The notes under the pieces: generated by a model
The model's database searches: none
Told to the model about the DNA's origin: nothing
Seen by the model: only the letters and a program-made list of their open reading frames with translations
Shown: piece by piece, positions 50,037 through 58,175 of the stretch
How positions within the stretch are numbered: position 1 is the stretch's first letter
Layout of the letters: every line of letters starts with the position of its first letter
Position numbers and translations under genes: made by a program
Assembly (NCBI RefSeq): GCF_001570425.1
Contig: NZ_BCSX01000046.1
Coordinates: forward strand, 111,639-175,638
Direction: 5' to 3'
DNA from: Mycolicibacterium brisbanense
Lineage (GTDB): Bacteria; Actinomycetota; Actinomycetes; Mycobacteriales; Mycobacteriaceae
DNA: 64,000 bases

Positions 50037-50806
50037 TCATGTCCCCCGCCGCTCGGGTCGTGGTGGTCGATGACGACGAATTCGGCGCCGCGGCTGCCGA
50101 TGTCGTGCTCGAGCACCTTCCGTACCACGAACCAAGACTCGGCATCGCGACCGGCGGCACCCCGATGCCGGTGTACGCCGAGCTCGCCCGCCGGGTGCGA
50201 GGTGGCCAAATAGACCTCAGCACAGGCTTTTTGATAGCTCTCGACGAGTATGTCGGCTTGGGCGCACAGGACCGCCGCAGCTATGCGTCCTATGTGCACA
50301 CCCACGCGGCCGTGCCGCTGGGCGTCGCACCCGGTAACGTCCTCGTACCCGACGGGCTGGCGCTAGACCCCGATGCGGAAGCCGAAGCATACGAGCAGCG
50401 CATCGCCGACCTCGGCGGCGTCGACGTCCAGATCGCCGGTATCGGAAGCAACGGGCATCTGGCCTTCAACGAGCCGGGTTCGGCGCTCGATTCCACCACC
50501 CGGGTCGTGGCGTTGTCCGACCAGACCCGCAGCGACAATGCGCGGTTCTTCGACAGCAGGTCCGATGTTCCGCACGATGCGATCACCCAAGGGCTTGCGA
50601 CCATCTGCCGAGCCCGTTCGGTGGTGCTGTTGGCACGCGGCACCGAGAAGGCCGCCGCACTGGCCGCGGCACTGGCCGGCCCGGTCAGCACCGAGGTACC
50701 CGCATCGGTGCTGCAGCGTCATCCGGCGGTCACCGTGATCGCGGACCGAGCCGCGGCCGCCGAGCTGCCCGACCGATTGGCCCAACATGCCCGGAACAGT
50801 TTGTGA
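50033..50806 (+). CDS. nagB: Glucosamine-6-phosphate deaminase/isomerase
   Basis: A 257-residue NagB-family enzyme that converts glucosamine-6-phosphate to fructose-6-phosphate and ammonia. It has the phosphate loop GIATGGTPMPVYAEL, the active site IALDEYVGL (catalytic Asp), and GIGSNGHLAFNEPGSALDST (catalytic His and Glu). Asn in place of the E. coli Asp141 is the form I recall from Bacillus NagB and is not a defect. This gene is the strongest clue that the operon ends in amino sugar breakdown. The GTG at 50033 overlaps the kinase stop; ATG 50039 is an alternative. Confidence 0.92.
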   Translation: MIMSPAARVVVVDDDEFGAAAADVVLEHLPYHEPRLGIATGGTPMPVYAELARRVRGGQIDLSTGFLIALDEYVGLGAQDRRSYASYVHTHAAVPLGVAPGNVLVPDGLALDPDAEAEAYEQRIADLGGVDVQIAGIGSNGHLAFNEPGSALDSTTRVVALSDQTRSDNARFFDSRSDVPHDAITQGLATICRARSVVLLARGTEKAAALAAALAGPVSTEVPASVLQRHPAVTVIADRAAAAELPDRLAQHARNSL

Positions 50807-50836
50807 CGCAGCCCTTCTCGCCGTTTCCTGCGACGT

Positions 50837-51151
50837 TTAGAGGGGCAACGAAAGCACCGACACCACGATGAGAACGAGGACGCTCACGGTCACCACGTAG
50901 ACGTCGGGTGACGGGGTGATGCGGTTCGGCCGCGGGTCGCGAGCCAGAACGCGTTGTCTGCGCAGGCCCACCAGATAGACCAGCAGCGCCACCGCGACCG
51001 CGACACACGCTGCCACCAAGCCGAATCCGGCCTTGTGGTCCGCAATGTCGTGGAGCATCAGCAGCGCCCCGTTGCCCAGCACGGCGAACGCCGTGCGGGT
51101 CCATGACAGTGAGGTCCGCTCGGCCTGCAATCCCCGCTCGAAGACCCTCAA
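50837..51151 (-). CDS. DUF202 membrane protein, downstream copy
   Basis: A 104-residue small membrane protein with three hydrophobic segments and the DUF202 opening LQAERTSLSWTRTAFAVLGN. The best start is a TTG at 51151 whose last two bases and the next base form the stop of the preceding DUF202 gene (TTGA). No ATG or GTG lies nearby in frame. DUF202 proteins commonly occur in pairs. Function is unknown. Confidence 0.8.
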   Translation of the reverse strand: MRVFERGLQAERTSLSWTRTAFAVLGNGALLMLHDIADHKAGFGLVAACVAVAVALLVYLVGLRRQRVLARDPRPNRITPSPDVYVVTVSVLVLIVVSVLSLPL

Positions 51152-51531
51152 CCCGAGGCCATTCGGACCACGGCGATGAGCAGCACCAGCACGCCGATCA
51201 AGCACAGGCCGACCGCAAGGTACGCCGGCGTGGGATGGCGCGGCAACGACGTCCCGGTCCGCATCGCCCGCTCCACCTGCCGCCAGCGCCACAGGCCGAC
51301 CCCGGAGGTCAGCGTCGCCAGCACCGTGAGCGCCAGGCCCAGGACGTGGCGCGCCTCGGGGACGCCCAGCTCGGGCACGAACTGGATGACGGCAACCGCG
51401 GCGGCCAGCAGGCCGAGCGCCGTGCGCTGCCACGCCAGGAACGTCCGCTCGTTGGCGAGTGTGAAGCGGTAATCGACAAGCTCCTGTTCCTCGCCCGAAC
51501 AGGGGCCCGCGTCCTCCGCCGGCTCGTTCAG
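51148..51531 (-). CDS. DUF202 membrane protein, upstream copy (YidH-like)
   Basis: A protein of about 127 residues with three membrane spans and the DUF202 motif DYRFTLANERTFLAWQRTAL near residues 25-45. Between the stop of the acyltransferase (51530-51528) and that motif there is no ATG, GTG or TTG in frame. A CTG at 51531 overlaps the acyltransferase stop as CTGA, mirroring the four-base overlaps throughout this operon, so CTG initiation is the simplest reading. Otherwise translation would have to begin far inside the acyltransferase gene. Confidence 0.75.
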   Translation of the reverse strand: MNEPAEDAGPCSGEEQELVDYRFTLANERTFLAWQRTALGLLAAAVAVIQFVPELGVPEARHVLGLALTVLATLTSGVGLWRWRQVERAMRTGTSLPRHPTPAYLAVGLCLIGVLVLLIAVVRMASG

Positions 51532-52268
51532 TTGCTCGCGGCCTTCTTGCGCTCGATATCGGCCAGCGCGGCGGCCAGTTCGGCCCGCTGCGCCGCCGAC
51601 GTGTCCCAGGCCAGCTTGCGGTTCTTGACCACCTTGGCCGGCGACCCGACGGCGATCGAATAGTCCGGGATGTCCCCCTTGACCACCGCATGGGCGCCCA
51701 GCACGCAGCCGCGGCCGATCGTCGTGCCGCGCAGCACCGTGACCTTCGCGGCGATCCAGGTGTCGGGGCCGATGCGCACCGGGCTCTTGATGATGCCCTG
51801 GTCCTTGATCGGCAGCTCGATGCTGTCCATCTTGTGGTCGAAGTCGCACACGTAGCACCAGTCGGCCATCAGGGCGGACTCGCCGAGCTCGATGTCGAGG
51901 TAGGTGTTGATGACGTTGTCGCGTCCCAGCACCACCTTGTCGCCGATCCGCAGCGAGCCCTCGTGGCAGCGGATGGTGTTCTTGTCACCGATGTGCACCC
52001 ACCGGCCGATCTCCATCTGGGCCAGTTCCGGCGTGCACTGGATCTCGACACCCTTGCCGAGGAAAACCATGCCGCGCGTGATGATGTGCGGATTGGCCAG
52101 CTTGAACTTGAGCAGTCGCCAGTACCTGACCAGATACCACGGCGTGTAGGCGCGGTTGGCGATGACCCATCTGAGCGAGTCCACGGTGAGGAAGTTGGCC
52201 TGCCGAGGGTCGCGCAGACGGGAGCCCCGCCAGCGCTTGTGGATCGGGGCGCCCCACATCGTCGTCAT
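51528..52268 (-). CDS. Left-handed beta-helix O-acyltransferase (Rv3034c-like)
   Basis: A 246-residue hexapeptide-repeat transferase. The repeats run from about residue 65 (IITRGMVFLGKGVEIQCTPE) through VVLGRDNVINTYLDIELGES to IGPDTWIAAKVTVLRGTTIG and VLGAHAVVKGDIPDYSIAVG, the classic end of the fold with its catalytic-His loop region (CDFDHKMDS). It is adjacent to the MGLP genes in M. tuberculosis, so it is a candidate for acylating that polysaccharide. This is inference from neighbourhood. It is the first gene of an operon with two DUF202 proteins. Confidence 0.87.
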   Translation of the reverse strand: MTTMWGAPIHKRWRGSRLRDPRQANFLTVDSLRWVIANRAYTPWYLVRYWRLLKFKLANPHIITRGMVFLGKGVEIQCTPELAQMEIGRWVHIGDKNTIRCHEGSLRIGDKVVLGRDNVINTYLDIELGESALMADWCYVCDFDHKMDSIELPIKDQGIIKSPVRIGPDTWIAAKVTVLRGTTIGRGCVLGAHAVVKGDIPDYSIAVGSPAKVVKNRKLAWDTSAAQRAELAAALADIERKKAASN

Positions 52269-52439
52269 GGCCCGAGAGCCTACGCGAGCGGGCGCGACCG
52301 AATTCGGGGTCGCTCCGCTCCTGCCCCCTCACATTCGCAGCGGTTACCCTCAGCTTGACCACATGTGCGAACCACATGCGCCGACAGGGTGCAGCCAACC
52401 ATCCGTGCCGACCCGTCCGGGCTCCGACGAAAGGACACC

Positions 52440-53723
52440 GTGATCCGCCGATACCTTGCGCTGGCGGTAGCGGCGCTGCTCACCGGCGTGCTCACCGGAT
52501 GTGAGAACACCGACTCATGGGTCGACGCGCACCCTGCAGCAGGCTGGTCAGCGCAGTACGGCGACGCCGCCAACAGCAGCTACAGCGCCGTGCACGGGGC
52601 CGACGCGCTGAAACCGGCCTGGAGCCGCTCGGTCAAGGGTTCCCTGGGCGCCCAGGTGGCCCTGGGTGCGACCGGTTACCTGGCTGCCAACGCGCAGACC
52701 GCAGGCGGTTGTTCGTTGATGGTCTGGGAGTCGGACAACAACGCACGTCAGCGCTGGTGCACCCGGCTGGTGCTGGGCGGCGGCTGGTCCAGTGCGCTGT
52801 TCGACGGCTTCGACAACCTCTACGTCGGTCAACCCGGCACCATGCTGTCGTACCCGCCGACGCAGTGGATCCGGTGGCGCCAGCCCGTGATCGGCATGCC
52901 CACCACGCCGCGCCTGCTCGACGACGGCCAACTGCTCGTGGTCACCCACCTCGGGCAGGTCCTGGTGTTCGACGCACATCGCGGCACCGTGGTCGGCACG
53001 CCGCTCGACCTGGTCACCGGGGTCGATCCGACCGATTCGCAACGCGGGTTGGGCGACTGTGCACAGGGCAGGCGCGGCTGCCCGGTGGCGGCCGCGCCCG
53101 CGTTCTCCAAGGCCACCAACATCGTGGTGCTGAGCCTGTGGGAGCCGGGTGCCGAAAGCCCCGTTCTGGTCGGCCTGCGATACCGCCCGAACCAGACGCC
53201 CATGCTCAACCGTGAGTGGACCAGCACCGCGGTCGGTCAGGGCCCGCTGGCCAGCCCGGTGCTGTCCGCGGACGGAGCGACGGCCTACGTCAACGGCCGC
53301 GATCAACGCCTCTGGGCGATCAACACCGCCGACGGCAAGGCCAAATGGTCGATACCGCTGAACTTTCTCGCCCAGACACCCCCGTCGGTGTCACCCAACG
53401 GCCTGATCGTGGCCGGCGGCGGACCCGACGCCAAGCTGCTGGCCGTGCGCGACAACGGCGACAAGGGCGACGTCGTGTGGACGCGCGATGACGTCACGCC
53501 GCTGACGACCACGAGCCGGGCCGCGGGCCTGGGGTACACCGTGGCGCGCGAGGGCGGGCACGGTCAGACCCTGCTGGTGTTCGACACCAGCGACGGGCAC
53601 ACGCTCAACAGCTATCCGCTGCCGGAGGCCACCGGCTGGCCGGTCGGCGTCTCCATCGGCCACGACCGGCGGGTGGTCGCCGCGACCAGCGACGGTCAGG
53701 TGTACGGCTTCGCCCCGGCGTAA
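52440..53723 (+). CDS. PQQ-like beta-propeller lipoprotein (Rv3035-like)
   Basis: A 427-residue exported lipoprotein. The signal peptide ends in LTGC (Cys21), and the remainder is a propeller with repeated blades such as WSAQYGDAANSSYSAVHGAD, NLYVGQPGTML and YVNGRDQRLWAINTADGKAK (the PQQ-repeat type). No catalytic residues are evident, so a scaffold or binding role is more likely than dehydrogenase activity. I chose the GTG at 52440 because AAAGGA is 4 nt upstream; the frame is open to 52365, but that would bury the signal peptide. Confidence 0.87.
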   Translation: MIRRYLALAVAALLTGVLTGCENTDSWVDAHPAAGWSAQYGDAANSSYSAVHGADALKPAWSRSVKGSLGAQVALGATGYLAANAQTAGGCSLMVWESDNNARQRWCTRLVLGGGWSSALFDGFDNLYVGQPGTMLSYPPTQWIRWRQPVIGMPTTPRLLDDGQLLVVTHLGQVLVFDAHRGTVVGTPLDLVTGVDPTDSQRGLGDCAQGRRGCPVAAAPAFSKATNIVVLSLWEPGAESPVLVGLRYRPNQTPMLNREWTSTAVGQGPLASPVLSADGATAYVNGRDQRLWAINTADGKAKWSIPLNFLAQTPPSVSPNGLIVAGGGPDAKLLAVRDNGDKGDVVWTRDDVTPLTTTSRAAGLGYTVAREGGHGQTLLVFDTSDGHTLNSYPLPEATGWPVGVSIGHDRRVVAATSDGQVYGFAPA

Positions 53724-53735
53724 CGGGGGCCGCGG

Positions 53736-54425
53736 TCACGCCAGCAAGTCCCCCAACGCATCTCGCGGCACCGACGCCTGGGTGGCACCGGCCGTCTCGG
53801 CGAACAGTTCCCCCTGTCCGAAGAAGAAGATCACCGCATCGTCGGTGATCGCGAAGTTCTGGTAGTGCGTCGGGTCGAGCCCCGCACTGGACGGTATCGC
53901 CTGCTCGACGCCGGACTGCTTCTGCAGCTGGCGTTGCACGATCGGGAAGATCACGTCCAGCGGCTTGCTGCCCGGCTTGAACAGCGTCTCGAACGTGATG
54001 GGCGCCCGGGTGACGAGGTTATAGTTGAAGGCCTTGTACCAGGTTTGGGGATGCGCTCCACCGACGTTCTGATACACCTCGAACACCAGGCTCTGGGTGC
54101 GCGGTGGTAGCCCCGAGGTGTACCGGGTGCCCCTGGCATCGAGCACATACGGCTGATCGCGGGAACCTGGCATCTGCGAGACGTTGACGAATCCGTCCCG
54201 GGTCTGCGTCAGGTAGTTCGTGACGGGCTGCTGGTCGGGATAGTCCACGGGAAACGTGTAATCGAGCGTGTAGGACGCGTTGGCGGTGTGCACAGTGCAG
54301 TTCAGATCCAGACCGATGGTGCCGCCCAGATCGGCGCACGCGTTCTGGGCCGTTGCCACCGGCGTCGAGAGCCAGCCCACCAGCACACCGGCCGCCAACG
54401 TGGCCACTACAGGGGGAAATCGCAT
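53736..54425 (-). CDS. Secreted DUF3298-domain protein (TB22.2-like)
   Basis: A 229-residue secreted protein similar to Rv3036c (TB22.2). The signal peptide is about 27 residues (ending VATAQ), and the mature part carries YTFPVDYPDQQPVTNYLTQT, GAHPQTWYKAFNYNL, APITFETLFKPGSKPLDVIF and the DUF3298 terminus NFAITDDAVIFFFGQGELF. Two Cys near the start may form a disulfide. Function is unknown, although homologues are culture-filtrate antigens. ATG 54425 follows GAGGA; longer frames would disrupt the signal. Confidence 0.87.
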   Translation of the reverse strand: MRFPPVVATLAAGVLVGWLSTPVATAQNACADLGGTIGLDLNCTVHTANASYTLDYTFPVDYPDQQPVTNYLTQTRDGFVNVSQMPGSRDQPYVLDARGTRYTSGLPPRTQSLVFEVYQNVGGAHPQTWYKAFNYNLVTRAPITFETLFKPGSKPLDVIFPIVQRQLQKQSGVEQAIPSSAGLDPTHYQNFAITDDAVIFFFGQGELFAETAGATQASVPRDALGDLLA

Positions 54426-54500
54426 TGTCAGTCGTCCTCGCAGGCGATCAACTAGAGGCCGGCTGGAACTCCGGCGCGTCAACCACAGGGTACGTGGCCC

Positions 54501-55727
54501 TCACCGCGACGGCCGACAAACGAATGCCGTTGCGGTGCTCGCGGCACCCGATCCCAGCCGGGTGATGACCACGGAGAGTTGCTCCGAGCCGCGCAGACGC
54601 AGCCGTCGCCGCAACACATCTGGGTCCACGTTCACGCCGCGCACCAAGATTTCGACGGCCCCGACCGACCGTGCCGACAGCACCTCGCGCAGTCGACGCT
54701 CGTGATAGCCCACTTGTTCGAGCACCTCGAACCCCCGCAGTCCGGCGGGTAGCTCTTCTCCCGACAGGTAGGCGATGTCCGGGTCGAGCTGCCACAGACC
54801 GTGGCGGGCCGCATAGTGCCGGACCAGTCCTGCCCGCACCACGGCACCGTCGGGGTCGATGATCCACCGCCCGGCGGCCGCCACCGGGCAGTCGTCGGGC
54901 TCGGCGTCGGTGATCTGTTCGTCACGATCGAGCAGGGTGGCCCGGCGGCGAACGCCGCGTTCGGCCAGGCCCTGCGACCACAGGCACGCTTCACGAACTC
55001 CCCCGCCCAGCGAGGTCACCTCGATCTCACCGGTGAACCCCATCTTGGTGAGTTCGTCGAAATCGATTCCGGGAGCGCATTTTACGACCGTGTCACGGTC
55101 GCGGTAGACGTCCAGCACGGAGTCCAGCGCCGGTGTGTAGGCGCGCGGGTCGAACCGCCGGCGGCCACCCTGGCGCCGGGCCGGGTCGAGGATCACCACG
55201 GCGTCCCGCGTGATCGGACGCAGCGCGTCGGCGCGGCACAGTGCCACCGCCGGCACGTTGTTGGCGGCCATCGCAAGCCGTACCGGGTCGAGGTCGCTAC
55301 CCACCAATTCGGTTGCCGAATGCTGCAGCGCCACAAGCTCACTGCCGATCGAACAGGTCGCGTCGTGCACCCGCGCTCCGGCCAGTCGGCGGGCGCGGTG
55401 CGCAGCCACCGGCGCCGCGGTGGCCTGCTGCAACGCCTCATCGGTGAACAGCCAGTGCGCCGGGTCGTCGAATTTGGCTGCCGCCCTGCGACGCAACTGC
55501 ACGGTCTCCACCAGGACCGCCGCTCGGTCGCCGAATCGCGTTCGCAGAGAGGCGATGTCACCGACCAGGGCCGGGCCCGCCAAAGTCAGCTCTGCGGTCG
55601 CGGCGAGAGCCTGACGACCCTCGTGCGACCGCAGATAGCCGACATCGGCAACAGTGAACGCTACGACGGCTTGACCCCGGTGACCATCACGTTGTAAAAC
55701 CAGCCCTTGGGCACCACACGGCGCCAC
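54501..55727 (-). CDS. Class I SAM methyltransferase-like protein (Rv3037c-like), start unclear
   Basis: A protein of about 380-408 residues. The recognisable part begins at VADVGYLRSHEGRQALAATA (near 55640). The SAM-binding region is VHDATCSIGSELVALQHSAT followed by VGSDLDPVRLAMAANN, and VVILDPARRQGGRRRFDP is the conserved loop. The C-terminus (ARSVGAVEILVRGVNVDPDV) resembles THUMP-like methyltransferases. No ATG, GTG or TTG lies near the conserved N-terminus: the nearest upstream is GTG 55727 (67-bp overlap with the neighbouring gene) and the nearest downstream is TTG 55583. The gene itself is well supported. Confidence 0.78.
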   Translation of the reverse strand: MAPCGAQGLVLQRDGHRGQAVVAFTVADVGYLRSHEGRQALAATAELTLAGPALVGDIASLRTRFGDRAAVLVETVQLRRRAAAKFDDPAHWLFTDEALQQATAAPVAAHRARRLAGARVHDATCSIGSELVALQHSATELVGSDLDPVRLAMAANNVPAVALCRADALRPITRDAVVILDPARRQGGRRRFDPRAYTPALDSVLDVYRDRDTVVKCAPGIDFDELTKMGFTGEIEVTSLGGGVREACLWSQGLAERGVRRRATLLDRDEQITDAEPDDCPVAAAGRWIIDPDGAVVRAGLVRHYAARHGLWQLDPDIAYLSGEELPAGLRGFEVLEQVGYHERRLREVLSARSVGAVEILVRGVNVDPDVLRRRLRLRGSEQLSVVITRLGSGAASTATAFVCRPSR

Positions 55728-56653
55728 ACGTTGGCGTCCACCCAGCTCAGCGCCATCCAGCTGTTGAAGGCGAACTTCGCCCAGCCCCAACCCAATCGGC
55801 CAGGAGGCACCGCGGCTTCGAAGGTGCGCACCGGCCAGCCGAGCATCGCCGCGGTGAACTCCTCGCTGGCGGTACGGACCTCGACCGCGCCGGCGTTGGT
55901 GGCCATGCGCTCCAAGTCCGCCGGGTCGAAGGTGTGCAGGTCCACCACGGCCTCCAGCGCTGCGGCGCGGGACGACTCGTCGAGTTCGGCCTGCGGGCGG
56001 CGCCAGCCCTCGAGGCCCGGCAGCTTCGTGACGTTGGTGGTGGCGTGCCAGGTCAGCGTGGACAGCTCGCGCGCGTAGCGGTTGCCGACGGTGGTGGGCT
56101 CTCCGGCGAAGACGAACCGGCCGCCCGGCTTGAGCACCCGGACGACCTCACGCAGCGAGAGCTCGACGTCGGGAATGTGGTGCAGCACGGCGTGCCCGAC
56201 CACCAGGTCGAAGGTGTTGTCCTCGTACGGGATGCCCTCGGCGTCGGCGACGCGACCGTCGATGTCCAGGCCGAGCGACTGCCCGTTGCGGGTCGCGACC
56301 TTGACCATGCCCGGTGACAGGTCGGTCACCGATCCACGGCGGGCGACGCCGGACTGGATCAGATTGAGCAGGAAGAAGCCGGTGCCGCAGCCCAGTTCCA
56401 GGGCCCGCTCGTAGGGCAGCTCGCGCTGCTCGTCCTCGGGGACGATGGCGTCGAAGCGGCCGCGGGCATAGTCGATGCAGCGCTGGTCGTACGAGATGGA
56501 CCACTTCTCGTCGTAGGTCTCGGCTTCCCAGTCGTGGTAGAGCACCTGGGCGAGCTTGCTGTCGTGCATCGCGGCCTCGACCTGCTCAGCCGTGGCGTGC
56601 GGGTTAGGAGCCGGCATGTCAGCCTCGACACCGGATTCCTTGATCTCTGTCAT
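55661..56653 (-). CDS. Class I SAM-dependent methyltransferase (Rv3038c-like)
   Basis: A 330-residue methyltransferase. Motif I is ALELGCGTGFFLLNLIQSGV (about residues 105-124), followed by VTDLSPGMVKVATRNGQSLG, FDLVVGHAVLHHIPDVELSL and VLKPGGRFVFAGEPTTVGNR. The C-terminal region ending in GWAKFAFNSWMALSW and WFYNVMVTGVKPS is specific to this family, which has no assigned substrate. ATG 56653 stands 7 nt after a -10 box (TAGGCT), so translation is probably leaderless. The next gene downstream overlaps its end. Confidence 0.88.
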   Translation of the reverse strand: MTEIKESGVEADMPAPNPHATAEQVEAAMHDSKLAQVLYHDWEAETYDEKWSISYDQRCIDYARGRFDAIVPEDEQRELPYERALELGCGTGFFLLNLIQSGVARRGSVTDLSPGMVKVATRNGQSLGLDIDGRVADAEGIPYEDNTFDLVVGHAVLHHIPDVELSLREVVRVLKPGGRFVFAGEPTTVGNRYARELSTLTWHATTNVTKLPGLEGWRRPQAELDESSRAAALEAVVDLHTFDPADLERMATNAGAVEVRTASEEFTAAMLGWPVRTFEAAVPPGRLGWGWAKFAFNSWMALSWVDANVWRRVVPKGWFYNVMVTGVKPS

Positions 56654-56660
56654 GCAGGGC

Positions 56661-56666
56661 AGCCTA
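56661..56666 (-). promoter_or_regulatory. -10 box of Rv3038c-like methyltransferase (leaderless)
   Basis: TAGGCT on the minus strand, 7 nt before the ATG at 56653. Confidence 0.5.
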
Positions 56667-56685
56667 ATAGTCCGCTCGGCGCGGG

Positions 56686-57351
56686 TCAGTCCCGGTCGGT
56701 GGGCCCATCGACAGCCGCCTTGGCCGCGGCCAGCGCGGCCACCGGATGCTCGATGAACCGGCGCGCCCACGCCAACGCCGAGTCATAGACGTGATCGGGC
56801 GCCACCATCTCGTCGATCAGGCCCAGCGACACGGCTTCCTCAGCCCCGACGAACCGTCCGCTGTAGGCCAGTTCCTTGGCTTTACCGGCACCGATGACGC
56901 CGGCCAGCCGCGCACCCGCACCACCGCGGGGCGCCAGCCCGGCCAGGATCTCGGTCGCACCGAACTTCACGTTGTCACCGCTCACCCGCCAGTCCGCCGC
57001 CAGCGCCAACGCCATGCCGCTGCCGAGGGCGTAGCCGGTGATGGCCGCAACGGTCGGCCGCGGGATCGCCGCGACGGCCTCAAGGCACTCACGCAGCGCC
57101 TTGTCGGCCAGTGCGGTCTCGGCGGCATCGAGCGTGCGCAGCTCCGGCACGTCGTCGCCGGCACAGAAGATCTCGTGGCCGCCGAAGAGCACGATCGCTG
57201 CGATGTCGGGACGCTCGGCCAGTTCCGCGGCGGCACCGGTGAGCTCGCGATACACCTGCCGGGTCAATGCGTTGGTCGGTGGCCGCGACAACAGCAATGT
57301 CGCGAGCCCTGGCTCCGCCTCGCTGGTGACGACGCTGACGAATTCGTTCAT
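56686..57351 (-). CDS. Enoyl-CoA hydratase/isomerase (EchA17-like)
   Basis: A 221-residue crotonase-superfamily enzyme, slightly short for the family. It shows AAIVLFGGHEIFCAGDDVPE (oxyanion hole), AITGYALGSGMALALAADWR and FGATEILAGLAPRGGAGARL. The second glutamate of true hydratases is replaced in the segment SGMALALAADWR, so isomerase or other chemistry is possible. The start overlaps the NUDIX stop by four bases (ATGA). It belongs to an operon with NUDIX and ABC genes as in M. tuberculosis (Rv3039c-Rv3041c). Confidence 0.87.
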   Translation of the reverse strand: MNEFVSVVTSEAEPGLATLLLSRPPTNALTRQVYRELTGAAAELAERPDIAAIVLFGGHEIFCAGDDVPELRTLDAAETALADKALRECLEAVAAIPRPTVAAITGYALGSGMALALAADWRVSGDNVKFGATEILAGLAPRGGAGARLAGVIGAGKAKELAYSGRFVGAEEAVSLGLIDEMVAPDHVYDSALAWARRFIEHPVAALAAAKAAVDGPTDRD

Positions 57352-58175
57352 GAGGTGCCACCCGGTGTCGCTGGGGAACGGTGGTTGCGCGCCGCGTTGT
57401 AGCGCTCGCTGTCGAAGAACTCGATCTCCCAATTGCCGCCCTTGACGGCCAGATGGGGTTCGACGGCGACGATCTTGCGCTCGACGGCCAACACTTCGGC
57501 GACCGTGCGGCCGTTCAGCGAGTCCAGCTGGGTCCACGTCGGCGGGAGCAGGAATGACCGGCCCTGCGCGAAGTCGTCGAGCCCGGCCTGCGGGGTGCTC
57601 CAGAACGCGCGGTCACTCTCGGTGTTCTCACCGTCGGCCCGCTGCCCCTCGGGCAGGGCAGCGACGAAGAAATAGGTGTCGTAGCGCCGGGTCCGTTCCT
57701 CTTTCGGCGTCACCCAGTTCGCCCACGGCCGCAGCAGGTCGGCCCGCAGGACGAGCTTCTCCTGGCGCAGGAAATCGGCGAACGACAGCGCGTTGCTGGC
57801 CAGCGCGGCCCTGGCGTCGCGGTAAACCGAGGCGTCACCGACAATGCCGTCAGGATCGTTGTCCGGGCCCGCGAACAGCACGCCCGATTCCTCGAAGGTC
57901 TCCCGCGCCGCGGCGCACACGAGCGCCTCAGCCAGCCCGGCGTCCACGCCGAGCCGCTCCGCCCACCACGACGGTTCCGGGCCGAACCAGGCGATGTCGG
58001 CGTTGCGGTCGCGCTCGTCGACCCCGCCGCCGGGAAACACCATGACGCCGCCGGCGAACTCCATCGCGGTGTGCCTGCGCATCAGGAACACCTCGATCTC
58101 CGAGGCGGCGCCCCGCTGCTCGTCGCGCACGAGCATCACGGTCGCGGCAGGCCTCGGGGGCAAGGGGGCGGTCAT
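57348..58175 (-). CDS. NUDIX hydrolase
   Basis: A 275-residue protein with a NUDIX fold. It begins AATVMLVRDEQRGAASEIEV and FAGGVMVFPGGGVDERD, and the NUDIX box follows at about residues 85-107 as ALVCAAARETFEESGVLFAG (REx2EE core). NUDIX enzymes hydrolyse nucleoside diphosphates linked to other groups, including CoA or NADH. The larger size and C-terminal half fit the CoA/acyl-CoA pyrophosphatase-like group. It overlaps the genes on both sides by four bases. Confidence 0.88.
   Translation of the reverse strand: MTAPLPPRPAATVMLVRDEQRGAASEIEVFLMRRHTAMEFAGGVMVFPGGGVDERDRNADIAWFGPEPSWWAERLGVDAGLAEALVCAAARETFEESGVLFAGPDNDPDGIVGDASVYRDARAALASNALSFADFLRQEKLVLRADLLRPWANWVTPKEERTRRYDTYFFVAALPEGQRADGENTESDRAFWSTPQAGLDDFAQGRSFLLPPTWTQLDSLNGRTVAEVLAVERKIVAVEPHLAVKGGNWEIEFFDSERYNAARNHRSPATPGGTS

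Noticed and set aside
50417..50500. Possible catalytic defect in NagB (Asn at the Asp141 position)
   Set aside because: Asn is the usual residue in Gram-positive NagB as I recall, and the other active-site residues are present.
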